From NCBI RefSeq assembly GCF_002950945.1, contig NZ_CP012673.1, positions 12,825,501 to 12,889,500 on the forward strand: a stretch of DNA of 64,000 bases. The letters are read 5' to 3'. The DNA is from Sorangium cellulosum. GTDB taxonomy: Bacteria > Myxococcota_A > Polyangia > Polyangiales > Polyangiaceae. Shown in pieces: positions 49,728 through 60,129 of the stretch (within the stretch, counting starts at the first letter, position 1; every line of letters begins with the position of its first letter). The notes beneath the pieces were generated by a model. That model saw only the letters and a program-made list of their open reading frames with translations, did not search any database and had not been told where the DNA came from. A program made the position numbers and the translations under genes.

Positions 49728-52700
49728 ATGATCGTCTCCAGTGATTACCGGCACGTCCAGGAGATCGAGCGGAGTGAGCACTGGACTCGGTACCGGGCGC
49801 TCCGCGCGGCCGACGACGCCCCCGTGGAGCTCAAGGCGCTCCGGACCGATCCGGCGCGCATGGCCGACACCGCGCGCCTGAAGCACGAATACGCGCGCAT
49901 CGCGCAGATCGATTCGACGCGGCTCGTCAAGGTGCTCGGCGTCGAGGAGCACGAGCAGGGGGTCACCCTCGTCCTCGCGGGGCTCCGCGGGCGGGATCTC
50001 GGCGCCCTCCTCTCGACGCGCGGGCGCCTCGGCGCGCCGGAGTTCCTCGGCTTCGCGATCGCCATGACCGAGGCCCTCCGCGATCTGCACCAGCATGACG
50101 TGCTCCACAGGGCCGTCCGGCCGAGCAGCTTCATCATCGACGGGGCCGGCGAGGTACGGCTGACCGAGTACGGCGTGGATGCCCAGGTGACCCGCGAGGA
50201 AGAGGCGATCTACAGCCCAGCCGTCCTCGCAGGGAGGCTGCCTTACCTGTCGCCCGAGCAGACAGGGCGGATGAACCGGGGGGTCGACCACCGCGCCGAT
50301 CTCTACTCGCTGGGCGTCGTCTTCTACGAGATGCTCACGGGCAAGAGGCCCTTCACCTCGCACGATGCGCTCGAGCTCATTCACGCGCACATCGCCGCCG
50401 TCCCGGAGGCGCCCGCGCAGGTCGAGCCGTCGGTCCCGGCGGCGCTGAGCGACCTCACGATGAAGCTCCTCCGCAAGGACGCCGAGGACCGCTACCAGTC
50501 GGCCGGCGGGCTTTTGGACGACCTCGTGGAGTGCCAGGCGCGCCTGCGGCGCGACGGCCACATCCAGGGCTTCATCGCAGGACAACACGACAGGACGGCG
50601 GCGCTGCAGATTCACCAGAAGCTGTACGGCCGCGATGACGATATCCGCCGTCTCAACGCCTCCTTCCAGGCGACCCTCCGCGGCGGCCGCAACATCGTCC
50701 TCGTGTCCGGCTACTCGGGGGTCGGCAAATCGTCGCTGGTTCACGAGATCTTGAGGCCGCTCGCCCGCGAGCGGGGGTATTTCGTCAGCGGCAAGTACGA
50801 CCAGTTCAACCGCGACAAGCCTCACGGCGCCATCGCCCAGGCGTTCGAGGGGCTCCTCCGGCAGATCCTGTCCGAGCCGGAGGCGCGGCTCGAGTCGTGG
50901 CGGACAGCGCTCCGCCAGGCGCTCGGCAACAACGCGCGGGTGCTCTGCGACGTCATCCCATCGCTCCGGCACCTCGTCGGCGATCCGCCGCCCGTCCCGG
51001 AGCTCGGCCCGATCGAGGCGCAGAACCGGCTCAACCTCACGTTCCAGCGCTTCGTCTCGGTGTTCGCGCGAAGCGCCCATCCGCTGGCGCTCTTCCTCGA
51101 CGATCTGCAGTGGATCGATAGCGCCAGCCTGATCCTGCTCGGGACGCTGCTCGGCGGCGAGCCGCTCGAGTCGCTCTTCTTCTGCGGGGCGTACCGCGAC
51201 AACGAGGTGAGCCCGGGGCACCCCTTGTTCACCGCCCTGCGCGAGCTCGAGGGGGCCGGGATCGGGTGCGAGCACATCGTGCTGTCGCCCCTCGGGCTCC
51301 CGCAGCTCGCCGAGCTCGTCCGCGACTGCGTGGGGCGCGAGCGCGGAGACGACGAGGTCGAGGCCCTCGCCGCGCTCGTGCTGAAGAGGACGGGCGGCAA
51401 CCCGTTCTTCGTCAAGAAGCTCATCCAGTCGACGCACCGCGCCGGAGCGCTGCGCTTCGATCGCGGCCGGGGCTGGAGCTGGGATCTCGACGCCATCGCT
51501 TCCCTCGAGCAGTCGAGCGACGCCGTCGACCTCATGGTGAGCGCCATCCGCAGGCTGCCGCCGGAGACGCAGCGGGTGCTCACGCTCGCGTCGGCGATCG
51601 GCAACCGCTTCGATCTGAGCACGCTCTGCACCGTGCTCGAGTGCTCCGCGGACGAGGCCTACGCCCGCCTGGAGCCCGCGCTGCGCGAGGGGCTGCTCGC
51701 GAGCGACGGCGCCGGGCACCGCTTCGTCCACGACCGGATCCAGGAGGCCGCCTATTCGCTGATCTCCGGGGGCGAGAGGGCGGCGTTGCATCATCGGATC
51801 GGCACGCTCCTGCTCTCGACCGTCGGCGCGGGCGGCGTGGAGCGCCTGTTCGACGTCGTCAATCACATGAACAGCGCGGGCGATCTCGTCACGGGCCCCG
51901 GCGCGCGCCTCGCGCTCGCGCGGATGAACCTGCAGGCCGCAGAGGCGGCCGAGGCCGCGGCGGCCTTCGACGCGGCGCTCAGGTACGCTGTCCAGGGGAT
52001 CGACCGGCTCCCGCCTGACGCGTGGAGCTCGGAGTACGAGCTCACCTTCACCCTCACGACGAAGAAGGCGCTGATGGACTCGGTCGCCGGACGGCACGGC
52101 GACGCCATCGACACCCTGTCAGGCTGCTTCGAGCGCGCCCGGAGCCGCCTCGACCAGACCCGGATCCGGCGGCTGAAGATCAACGTCCTCATGCTGCAGA
52201 ACGACCTCGCCGCCGCGCTCACCGAGGGGGTCGCGGCCATCGGCGCGTTCGGCGTCGAGCTCGCGAAGAGCCCCGGAGACGACGAGGTCACCGCCGAGCT
52301 CGACGCGACGATGCAGCTCGTCGCGGGGAGGCCCATCGAGGCGCTCTGCGAGCTCTCGCGCGTCACCGATCCTGACATGAGCGCCCTCCAGGAGGTGCTG
52401 CAGGAGCTGTTTCTGCCGTGTTACTTCATCTCGCCCAACAACTACGCCATCACCGTGATGAAGGTGGTGCAGAACACGCTGAAGCACGGCATCGCGAACA
52501 GCTCGATGTACGCGTTCGTCAATTTCGGCGTGTTCCTGTGCGCGCGCGGCGACGTCGAGGTGGGGTATCAGTTCGGCCGGGCGGCCATGCGGCTGAACCA
52601 GCGCTACCCCGACAAGCGCGCCGAGCCGATGCTCTTCAACACGTGGGGCTGCTCCGTGCAGCACTGGAAGGACGGCTATCCCACGTACAAGCAGACGTTG

Positions 52701-54647
52701 CTCTCGGGGCTCCACGTCAGCATGGAGACGGGGCAGCACATCTGGGCTTTTTACAACGGGCTCAACGCGAACACGAACAGCCTCCTGGCTGGCCGGAACC
52801 TCGGTCACGTCCTCGCGGAGTCGCGCTCGCTGCAGCCGCTCATCCGGCTCGACAGGTGGAAGCTGGCCACCTGGATGATCGGCGCGGTCGCGCAGGTATG
52901 TCACAACCTGACGAGCCCGACGCCGGAGCCCGCGAGGCTCGCCGGAGAGTGGATCGAGGTCGACAAGATCGTCGAGGAGGCGCGGCGCATGGGCAACCAC
53001 GCCTCCGTCTTCTTTGCGCGGTTCTACGCCATCTTCCTCGCGCTCTTCCAGGGGGCGGCGCGGGAGGCGGCGGCGCTCGCGGACGAGACCTCCGCGGAGG
53101 CCATGGGCATCGCGAGCTGGCACGGTACGCCCTGCTTCCATTTCTATGGCGGGATCGCGCTCGCCCTCGCCGCCGACGCCGAGGGCCCCGGGGCGCGCGA
53201 GCGCTACCTCGCGAAGGCGCGCGCCGCGGCGGAGAGGCTGTCGCGCTGGGCGCAGCACGGCCCCGAGAACCTCCGCCACCGCCACCTCCTGCTGTCGGCC
53301 GAGCTCGCCGCCCACGAGGGCGACCCGTCGGCGGGCGCGCGCTACGACGAGGCGATCGCCGCGGCGCGCGGCGGCAACTACCTGCACGACCAGGCGCTCG
53401 CGAACGAGCTCTGCGCGCGCCACCACCTCCGCTGCGGCAAGACGACGATCGCCCGCGGCTACGCGCTCGAGGCCTACGCGGCCTACGCGCGGTGGGGCGC
53501 GACCGCGGTCCTGGAGCGCCTCGACCGGGATCACCCCGAGCTGCTCGGCCGCGATCTCTTCCTCTACGGCAAGCCCGGCGCCGCGCCCCCCCAGGCCCAC
53601 CGCGAGGGCGCGGCGCGCGAGGGGGTGGATCTGCGCAGCGTCCTCAAGGCCTCCGAGGCCCTCGCCGGCGAGATCGTCCTGCCGCGCCTGCTGGAGAAGC
53701 TGATGTGTATCATCCTCGAGAGCGCCGGCGCGCGCCGGGGGTTCTTGATCCTCAAGGAGGACACCCGCCTGACGATCGAGGCCGAAGGCCACGTCGAGGG
53801 CGCGCGCGTCGAGCTCCTCCAGAGCCAGCCCCTCGGCGCGCGCGCCGATCTGTCGAGCAACGTGGTCCGCTACGTGGCGAGGACCAAGGAGAGCATCGTC
53901 GTGGGGGACGCCTCCGCCGAGGCCTGGCTCGCCGACGACCCGCACCTCAAGGCGAGCGGCACGAGGTCCCTCCTGGTCGCGCCGCTGCTGCACCAGGGGC
54001 GCACGCTGGGGGTGATCTACCTGGAGAACGACCTCGCCGCGTTCGCCTTCACCGAGGATCGCGTGGAGCTGCTCCGGCTGCTCTCGTCCCACGCCGCCGT
54101 GTCGATCGAGAACGCCCGCCTCTTCGGCCAGCTCGAGGACAAGGTCGAGGCGCGCACGGCGGAGCTGCGGGCGGCGAACGAGCAGATCACGATGCTGCAC
54201 GCGGCCCGCGAGCGCGAGCAGGAGCAGCAGATGAAGGAGACGCTGAAGCTCATCGAGCGCCAGCGTGAGCTCATCCACGAGCTGTCCGCGCCCGTCATCC
54301 GGGTCTGGGACGACGTGCTGGCGGTCCCGGTGGTCGGCGCGCTCGACGACGAGCGCGCCGCGGAGATCATGAGCGCGCTCCTCGACGCGGTGACGGGCGA
54401 CAGCGCGCGCTTCGCCATCATCGACCTCACCGGCGTCGGGGTGATCGACGCGAGGACCGCCGACCACCTGCTCAAGCTCGCGCGCGCCATCGAGCTCATC
54501 GGCGCCCGGGCCGTCATCACCGGCGTCCGGCCCGCCGTGGCCAAGGCCATGGTCTCGCTCGACGTGAGCGTGGGCTGCTTGAGGCTCCACGCCAGCCTGC
54601 GCGAGGGGCTCAGGGCCTGCATGCGCGAGCTGCCGCGGGGCCGCTGA
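49728..54647 (+). CDS. Giant regulator: pseudokinase, AAA ATPase, GAF, coiled coil, STAS
   Basis: ATG 49728, with AGGAT upstream, starts a 1639-residue protein. Residues about 5-290 are a protein-kinase fold whose catalytic Asp is Ala (HRAVRPSSFIID, Ala 129) and whose DFG reads TEYG, so it cannot use the usual mechanism. Next is an AAA/PknK-like ATPase (Walker A GYSGVGKS, 328-335; FLDDLQWID as Walker B), then about 700 residues of helical, TPR-like repeats, a GAF domain (about 1300-1470), a coiled coil (about 1480-1520) and a C-terminal STAS domain of the RsbR type (IIDLTGVGVIDARTADHLLK). Similar proteins usually end in a histidine kinase; here STAS replaces it, pointing to partner-switching or stressosome-like output. 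Ligands unknown. Confidence 0.88.
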   Translation: MIVSSDYRHVQEIERSEHWTRYRALRAADDAPVELKALRTDPARMADTARLKHEYARIAQIDSTRLVKVLGVEEHEQGVTLVLAGLRGRDLGALLSTRGRLGAPEFLGFAIAMTEALRDLHQHDVLHRAVRPSSFIIDGAGEVRLTEYGVDAQVTREEEAIYSPAVLAGRLPYLSPEQTGRMNRGVDHRADLYSLGVVFYEMLTGKRPFTSHDALELIHAHIAAVPEAPAQVEPSVPAALSDLTMKLLRKDAEDRYQSAGGLLDDLVECQARLRRDGHIQGFIAGQHDRTAALQIHQKLYGRDDDIRRLNASFQATLRGGRNIVLVSGYSGVGKSSLVHEILRPLARERGYFVSGKYDQFNRDKPHGAIAQAFEGLLRQILSEPEARLESWRTALRQALGNNARVLCDVIPSLRHLVGDPPPVPELGPIEAQNRLNLTFQRFVSVFARSAHPLALFLDDLQWIDSASLILLGTLLGGEPLESLFFCGAYRDNEVSPGHPLFTALRELEGAGIGCEHIVLSPLGLPQLAELVRDCVGRERGDDEVEALAALVLKRTGGNPFFVKKLIQSTHRAGALRFDRGRGWSWDLDAIASLEQSSDAVDLMVSAIRRLPPETQRVLTLASAIGNRFDLSTLCTVLECSADEAYARLEPALREGLLASDGAGHRFVHDRIQEAAYSLISGGERAALHHRIGTLLLSTVGAGGVERLFDVVNHMNSAGDLVTGPGARLALARMNLQAAEAAEAAAAFDAALRYAVQGIDRLPPDAWSSEYELTFTLTTKKALMDSVAGRHGDAIDTLSGCFERARSRLDQTRIRRLKINVLMLQNDLAAALTEGVAAIGAFGVELAKSPGDDEVTAELDATMQLVAGRPIEALCELSRVTDPDMSALQEVLQELFLPCYFISPNNYAITVMKVVQNTLKHGIANSSMYAFVNFGVFLCARGDVEVGYQFGRAAMRLNQRYPDKRAEPMLFNTWGCSVQHWKDGYPTYKQTLLSGLHVSMETGQHIWAFYNGLNANTNSLLAGRNLGHVLAESRSLQPLIRLDRWKLATWMIGAVAQVCHNLTSPTPEPARLAGEWIEVDKIVEEARRMGNHASVFFARFYAIFLALFQGAAREAAALADETSAEAMGIASWHGTPCFHFYGGIALALAADAEGPGARERYLAKARAAAERLSRWAQHGPENLRHRHLLLSAELAAHEGDPSAGARYDEAIAAARGGNYLHDQALANELCARHHLRCGKTTIARGYALEAYAAYARWGATAVLERLDRDHPELLGRDLFLYGKPGAAPPQAHREGAAREGVDLRSVLKASEALAGEIVLPRLLEKLMCIILESAGARRGFLILKEDTRLTIEAEGHVEGARVELLQSQPLGARADLSSNVVRYVARTKESIVVGDASAEAWLADDPHLKASGTRSLLVAPLLHQGRTLGVIYLENDLAAFAFTEDRVELLRLLSSHAAVSIENARLFGQLEDKVEARTAELRAANEQITMLHAAREREQEQQMKETLKLIERQRELIHELSAPVIRVWDDVLAVPVVGALDDERAAEIMSALLDAVTGDSARFAIIDLTGVGVIDARTADHLLKLARAIELIGARAVITGVRPAVAKAMVSLDVSVGCLRLHASLREGLRACMRELPRGR

Positions 54648-54751
54648 GCCCCGCGGCGCGGCCTCCGCGCGCGCCGCGAGGCCAGGCCTACGCCCGGAGC
54701 GCTCCCTGCCGGCGGCGCCCGCTCAGCGCGCCTGCTTCCTCGCCGGCGCCA

Positions 54752-55729
54752 TCACTCGGCCACTCGGAGCGCGAGCTTGCCGAGATGGTGACGTGCGAGG
54801 GCGAGGTGGGCTTCGGCGGCCTGGGCCAGGGGGAACGTCCGGGCAACGTGGACCTCGAAGGGGCCGGACTCGATCAGCCGGTTGAGCTTGTCGATGATCT
54901 CCGGGCCGGGCTCACCGTTGTAGCTGCTGAGCCGAACGGTCGACCGGGCTCGAGGCTCCGGGTGGACGCCGTTCGGGTAAGCGACGTGCCCGCCGTCGCG
55001 TACTGCGCCCAGCGCCGCCTCGGCCGCCTCGCCGGAGGCGGTGAGCAGGGCGGCGTCGAGCCCCTCGGGCGCGAACGCGCGGGCGGCGGCGAGCACATCG
55101 TCGCTGCGCCCGTCGAGGGCGGCGTCGGCCCCCAGCCGCTCGGCCAGCGCCACGCCGTCATTGCCCGAGGCGACCGCGAGCACCCGGGCGCCCATTCTCT
55201 TGGCGAGCTGTACCGCCATGTGCCCGACGCCGCCGCTCGCGCCGAAGATCATCACCGACTCCCCCTGCTTCAGCCCGAGCGTATCGTCCAGGCCACGCAG
55301 CGCGGTGATCCCGACACCCCCCATCACCGCCGCCTGCTCGACCGTCAGCTTGCCGGGGAGGAACGAGACGAGATCCGCGCGCACCGCCGCGAGCTCGGCG
55401 TAAAACCCGCCCTTGGGATTGAGGAAGCCGAGCGCGTAAACCCGGTCGCCCTCGCGGAAGCGTCGGACTCGCTCGCCGACCGCGACGACCGTCCCCGCCC
55501 CTTCGGAGCCAAGCACATACGGAAACTGGGGCGTGAGCCCGAGCATCCGGGCGTATCCCCCTTCGCGCTCGAACGGATCCCACTCGCCCACACCCGCGAC
55601 CTCGACACGAAGGAGCACCTCGTCCGGACCGATGGTGGGCACGGGGATCGTTCGTGGCACGAGCGTCTCGGGACCGCCGAAACGGTCGATCGCAATCGCC
55701 TGCATCGTGTTCCGCGTCGTATGTTCCAT
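54752..55729 (-). CDS. Zinc-free MDR-family quinone/NADP oxidoreductase
   Basis: The 325-residue protein has the medium-chain reductase fold: GroES-like N-terminus (AIDRFGGPETLVPRTIPVPT, LGSEGAGTVVAVG) and a nucleotide-binding FGASGGVGHMAVQLAKRMGA. The zinc-ligand Cys/His of alcohol dehydrogenases are missing, as in the quinone-oxidoreductase (QOR) branch, which uses NADPH to reduce quinones or enones. ATG 55729 has AAAGG seven bases away. It stands alone between a STAS regulator and the large transglutaminase-type gene. Substrate unknown. Confidence 0.9.
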   Translation of the reverse strand: MEHTTRNTMQAIAIDRFGGPETLVPRTIPVPTIGPDEVLLRVEVAGVGEWDPFEREGGYARMLGLTPQFPYVLGSEGAGTVVAVGERVRRFREGDRVYALGFLNPKGGFYAELAAVRADLVSFLPGKLTVEQAAVMGGVGITALRGLDDTLGLKQGESVMIFGASGGVGHMAVQLAKRMGARVLAVASGNDGVALAERLGADAALDGRSDDVLAAARAFAPEGLDAALLTASGEAAEAALGAVRDGGHVAYPNGVHPEPRARSTVRLSSYNGEPGPEIIDKLNRLIESGPFEVHVARTFPLAQAAEAHLALARHHLGKLALRVAE

Positions 55730-55869
55730 GGCTGGCCTTTCGGAGTGGTTAGCGGCGGATCGCCTGACGCTTCGATCGTTCAGCATCCCGCCGGCGCAAA
55801 GGAGGCGAGCCCTCCACCACGTCTGCACCGGCCGGCGGTCAGGCCACCAGCCCCCCCAGCGCCCGTCGC

Positions 55870-58800
55870 TCACCGCGCCGGCTTGTTCGCCGCCGCGACG
55901 GGCACGAGCCGCACCATCCGGTGCAGCAGCCCGTCGACCCGCTGCAGCCACCCGCGCCACGCGGCGTAACGCGCCACCGGGATCGTCGACTGGTCGACGA
56001 TCACCCGCTCCTTCACGACCACCGCGTTCTTGCCCGGCACCTTCGCGAACGAGAGCGTCGCCCGCCCGAACTCGCCGCCGTTCTCGTCGCCCCCCGGCGG
56101 GAGCTCGGCGAACGTGTACCCCGCGGGCGCGACGATCGTGATCGTCCGGTGGTGGTGCCGCGGCGCGAGGCTCGGCGGGAGCACCACGGGGAGCGTGCGC
56201 TTCACGAGCGGCGCGAGCTGCGAGGTCAGCGTGGTCGTGCCCGAGAGCGGCACCGCGAGCTCCGCGCCCTCGCGGCGCGCGAGCCCCTCGGAGACCGCCT
56301 CGTACTCGAGCGACGCCGCGCCGTTCGGGAGGTCGGCCTGGAACGCCACCTTCGGCTTCACGTCGACCGTCGGGAACCAGCCGTAGGCGAGGTACTGCTC
56401 GACCCACTGCGCCCGCGCGTCGGCCTCGGCCAGGTTCGACCGCAGCTCGAACGCCGCGTCGCCGATGTGCCGCTCCTTCGCCGCGAGCTCGCCCGCGCCC
56501 GACGGCGAGAGCGCGATCGTCCACGCGGCGTCGACGCCGTGATCCGCGGGCGAGCTCGCCGGCGTCTCCACGATCTTCGGGGGCCCGTCGTCCACGAACA
56601 GGGCCAGCGTGCGCGCATCCATCGCCGGCAGCGGCCCGAGCCGGCTCTGCGGGCTCGTCGCGTCGAGCCACAGGCCGGGCGCGCCGCCCTGGCCGGGCAG
56701 GTACGCGATGCCGTGATCGAAGACGGGGATCGCCGCCACCTCGCTCCGGAGCAGCGACGGCTGGCCCGTGTAGCGCGTCTGCACGAGCACCTCCGTCGCC
56801 TCGATGCCGATCGACTTGAGCAGCGTGATCAGCAGCATCGCCTTGTCGTCGCAGTCGCCCTGGCGCCGCGCGAGCAGCTCCTGCGGGCGGTTCGGCAGCC
56901 ACCACTCGCCCGAGACGAAGTTCACGTAACGGATGTCGTCGGCCACGAAATCGAAGAGCGCCCGCAGCTTCTCCTCGCGCGTCGCCTTGCCCTTCGTGAG
57001 CTCGGCCGCGAGCCTCCGGACCTGGTCGTCGGGCTCGGTGAAGCCCGCGACCGCGCCCCGGTACCACTCCCGGAAGTCGTGCCAGCCGTGGAACGTCGAC
57101 CCCACGACCACCGGCAGCACCTCCGCGAGGTGCGGGGCGAGCGGCTCCTCGGGCACCTCGGGCGGGTCGTCCCAGATGTACCGCGTCACCTCGCGGCCCT
57201 CCTTCTCGGACTTGAGCACCCGTTCGGCCTTGCCGTTCAGGACGTCGATCGCGAGGGGATCACGCTTCGGCGAGTCGACGACGACCTCGTTGTAGAGGAT
57301 CGGCCGCGTGTCGGTCGAGCCGACGTAGTCGATGAAGTAGAACGGCGCGTCGCCCCGGCGGCCGACGGGGCCCGCGGTCCAGGAGCGCACCGCGACCTCG
57401 ACCACGTCCCCCGTCTTGAGCTTGGGCCAGCGCACGAAGGGCCGCGCCCCGCCCGAGCCTTGCTCGTCCGGCTGCGCCACCGTGCCGTCCTTGCGGTGGA
57501 CGCGCGCGAAGAGCAGCTCGTTGTCCTCGCCCTCGACGGGGATGTCGCGCTCGTAGAGATCCTGCTCGGTGCGCGGCTCGATGACGACCTCGCGCGCGTA
57601 GTGCATGAGCTGCGAGACGCGCTTGTCCGGGTGGTACGTCACGACGCGCACCCAGTGGAGCTGCCGATCGGCCACCTCGCCCTTCTTCGCCGGGCTCTTC
57701 CGCGCCCGCGCGAGGAACACCTCGGGCGCGACGACGTGCTGCTCGTCGCGCATGCGCCGCCGGCCCGGCGCGCCGGAGGGGTCCGCCCCGACCGAGCCCT
57801 CGCCGAGGCGGAGCGCGAGCTCGGCCCGGAGGTACGGGTCGCCGGGGGAGAGGTCGCGCGCCCGCGCGAGCGCGGCCGTGGCCGCGGCCGTCGCGAACGT
57901 CGACTGCGCGGTCGCGCCCTGCCGGGCCGCGGCGAGCGCCTGGAACGCGGCGGGCTGGTTCGGGGCGACCTGCGTGGCGTAGAAGAGCACCTCGCGCGCC
58001 CACGCGGGGCGGCCGGCGTCGTGGAGCGCGCGGCCGATGCGGATCACGTCGTCGGCCGACGTCTGCAGCGCGAGCGCGCCGGCCGCCGCCACCTCCATCG
58101 CGGCGCCGCCCTGGGGCTCGAACGCGAGCACGTAGTCCGCGCCCCGCGACTCCGGGGAGATCTCGGCGAGCCTGCGCGAGGCCCGGAGCGCGAGCGCGGG
58201 GTCCCGCCGGGCGGCGGCCGCGATCTCCTGCCAGACGACGACCGGGGTCCGGTCCTTCTGCTCGCGCAGGGCCGCGAGCAGCTCCTCGAGCGACGCCTGC
58301 GCGAGCCCCGCCGGCCCGAGCTTCCGCTTGGCGAGCGCGCGGAGGACGCGCGCCTCGGGGTCGCGCGCCGCGCGCAGCGGGTCCTCGCCCAGCGCCGCGA
58401 ACGCCCAGTCCACCCGGCCCGAGCCGAGGTGGGCGGCGACGAGCCGGCGCTGCGCGAACGCCGCGGAGGCCCGGTCCTTCTCGGCGACGCCGCGGGCGCG
58501 CGCGGCCTCGAGCCAGCCGCTGCGGTTCGCGCCGAACGGCGACACCCACCCGGCGAGGGCGAGCGCGTCGGAGGAGATCCCCGGCGCCTGCGTCACGCGG
58601 TCGAGCAGCCCGGGCGCCCGCGGCGACCGCTGGTCGTCCGCGCCCGCCAGCGTGCGCACCACGACGGCCGTGAGCGTCTGATCCAGCGTCGGCGACGCGC
58701 CGGCGTCGAGCGCGCGGTCGAGCGTCGTCTTCACGACGGCCGCGCGCGACGGCGCCGGCGGCGGCAGGCGCAGCGGCGTGAGGTCCGACGAGGTCGCGAG

Positions 58801-59928
58801 CGCCACCGGCCGGCGCTGCTCGTCGGTGAAGCGCACCCGGACCCGTCCCGCGTCGGCGATCGCGCCGGTGCACAGCTTCAGGGCGAGCAGGTGATCGCCC
58901 GCGGGCGCCTCGATGCGCGCGGCGAGGCGGTCGAGCACGAGGCGCTGGTGCGCCGCCTCGCTCGCGGCGACGTCTTCGCCGTCCCACACGACCCGCACGG
59001 CGCCGGTCGCGGCGACGTGGGCGAGGAGCGGCTTGTGATCGAGCGCGGCGGGGATCGTGACGCGGGAGGCGAGGTACGTGCAGCTCTCGCCGCGGGGATG
59101 GATGTAGAGGTCGAGCGGCACGCCGCGCGCGGTCGACGCCGAGGGCAGCACCCGGCGCCAGGCGACGTCGTAGACGCCCCAGGAGTAGCGGGCGCTCATG
59201 TCGGAGAAGCGCTGGCCTTCCGCCTCGGGCCCCTCGCGGCGCGCGAGCCCGCCGCCGGAGTTGTCCTGGAACGGCCCGAGGATGGCGAACGCCTTCACGA
59301 GCCCCGACGTGTCCGGGGGCGCGTCGTACGAGACGGCGCGCACGCCGGGCCACGCCGGCGGCTGCGGCTCGGGGGCGAGCGCGGCCGCGAGCCAGCGCGC
59401 GTCGTCGGCGACCGGCGAGTCGGACGCCGCGATCTGCGCGAGCCCCTCGGCGGCGCGTCCGCGCGCCGCGCGATCGGCGAGCGAGGCCGCGATGACGAGC
59501 CCGGCGACGGCGTCGTCGCCGCCCCGCCGCGCCCGGGCCAGCGCGGCGCCGAGCATCTCGTCGGGCGTCGCGGCGGTCCACCGGTACGCCGGCACGACGG
59601 TGGCGCGCTTCTCGGGCGCGCCCGCGGCGGCGGCGGACGGCGTCCTCGCGGCGCCGGAGGGCGGCGTCTTGGCGGCCCCGGCAGCGGGCGTGCCCGCGGC
59701 GGGCGCCTTCGCCGCGCTGCCGGCGGGCGCCTTCGCCGCGCTGCCGGCGGGCGCCTTCGCCGCGCCGGCCTCGGCGCCGCCAGGGCGCGGCGCCTGCGCG
59801 AGGGCCGGAGCGGGCAGCGCCGCGAGGGCGAGCAGCGCCGCGATCCCTCCACGCCGCCCACACCAGCGCGCCGCGCGAGCGCGCGCACGTCCCACCCGTC
59901 GATCTCCCCCAGGCGAGCTCCGCTCCAT
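55870..59928 (-). CDS. Large exported DUF3857/transglutaminase protein
   Basis: ATG 59928 is preceded by GAGG at a good distance and is followed by an Arg-rich stretch and a signal (GIAALLALAALPAPALAQA). The 1352-residue protein then has an Ala/Pro-rich linker, encoded in part by 24-bp repeats, a long helical repeat region (about 250-740), a DUF3857 region (about 740-900) and a transglutaminase-like domain (about 960-1090) with the catalytic Cys in GDCDDKAMLLITLLKS, and His in the following part. A beta-rich C-terminus ends the chain. DUF3857-transglutaminase proteins are found in the envelope of Bacteroidetes and Proteobacteria; their target is unknown. It is divergent from the small exported-protein gene. 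Confidence 0.87.
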   Translation of the reverse strand: MERSSPGGDRRVGRARARAARWCGRRGGIAALLALAALPAPALAQAPRPGGAEAGAAKAPAGSAAKAPAGSAAKAPAAGTPAAGAAKTPPSGAARTPSAAAAGAPEKRATVVPAYRWTAATPDEMLGAALARARRGGDDAVAGLVIAASLADRAARGRAAEGLAQIAASDSPVADDARWLAAALAPEPQPPAWPGVRAVSYDAPPDTSGLVKAFAILGPFQDNSGGGLARREGPEAEGQRFSDMSARYSWGVYDVAWRRVLPSASTARGVPLDLYIHPRGESCTYLASRVTIPAALDHKPLLAHVAATGAVRVVWDGEDVAASEAAHQRLVLDRLAARIEAPAGDHLLALKLCTGAIADAGRVRVRFTDEQRRPVALATSSDLTPLRLPPPAPSRAAVVKTTLDRALDAGASPTLDQTLTAVVVRTLAGADDQRSPRAPGLLDRVTQAPGISSDALALAGWVSPFGANRSGWLEAARARGVAEKDRASAAFAQRRLVAAHLGSGRVDWAFAALGEDPLRAARDPEARVLRALAKRKLGPAGLAQASLEELLAALREQKDRTPVVVWQEIAAAARRDPALALRASRRLAEISPESRGADYVLAFEPQGGAAMEVAAAGALALQTSADDVIRIGRALHDAGRPAWAREVLFYATQVAPNQPAAFQALAAARQGATAQSTFATAAATAALARARDLSPGDPYLRAELALRLGEGSVGADPSGAPGRRRMRDEQHVVAPEVFLARARKSPAKKGEVADRQLHWVRVVTYHPDKRVSQLMHYAREVVIEPRTEQDLYERDIPVEGEDNELLFARVHRKDGTVAQPDEQGSGGARPFVRWPKLKTGDVVEVAVRSWTAGPVGRRGDAPFYFIDYVGSTDTRPILYNEVVVDSPKRDPLAIDVLNGKAERVLKSEKEGREVTRYIWDDPPEVPEEPLAPHLAEVLPVVVGSTFHGWHDFREWYRGAVAGFTEPDDQVRRLAAELTKGKATREEKLRALFDFVADDIRYVNFVSGEWWLPNRPQELLARRQGDCDDKAMLLITLLKSIGIEATEVLVQTRYTGQPSLLRSEVAAIPVFDHGIAYLPGQGGAPGLWLDATSPQSRLGPLPAMDARTLALFVDDGPPKIVETPASSPADHGVDAAWTIALSPSGAGELAAKERHIGDAAFELRSNLAEADARAQWVEQYLAYGWFPTVDVKPKVAFQADLPNGAASLEYEAVSEGLARREGAELAVPLSGTTTLTSQLAPLVKRTLPVVLPPSLAPRHHHRTITIVAPAGYTFAELPPGGDENGGEFGRATLSFAKVPGKNAVVVKERVIVDQSTIPVARYAAWRGWLQRVDGLLHRMVRLVPVAAANKPAR
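59702..59765 (-). repeat. In-frame 24-bp tandem repeats coding KAPAGSAA
   Basis: Two full 24-bp units (59702-59725, 59726-59749) and a partial third encode repeated KAPAGSAA octapeptides in the linker after the signal peptide of the DUF3857 protein. Likely slippage-prone spacer. Confidence 0.8.
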
Positions 59929-60129
59929 CGGTCCTCGTTTCCAGCCCACGGCATAGCGCGGGCCCGATCGGGGCGCGAGCGCGGCGATCGCCGCGGCAGA
60001 GCCCGCGATCGCCGCGCAGGCCCCGGCGATCGCCGCTCCGGGAGGCCGCCCCTGCGCCGGAGCGGCGCGCCGCGCCGGGCCCGGCGCGAGAACTTGGCCG
60101 GCGATCGCGCGGCCCACTAGCGTGCCTTC

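Noticed and set aside
49713-52097. Minus-strand frame of about 800 residues over the giant regulator gene
   Set aside because: Arg/Glu/Leu-rich shadow of a recognised kinase/ATPase frame.
55921-60120. Plus-strand frame of about 1400 residues opposite the DUF3857 gene
   Set aside because: Low-complexity Arg/Glu/Leu content without domains; the minus strand carries a signal peptide, transglutaminase Cys motif and ribosome-binding site.
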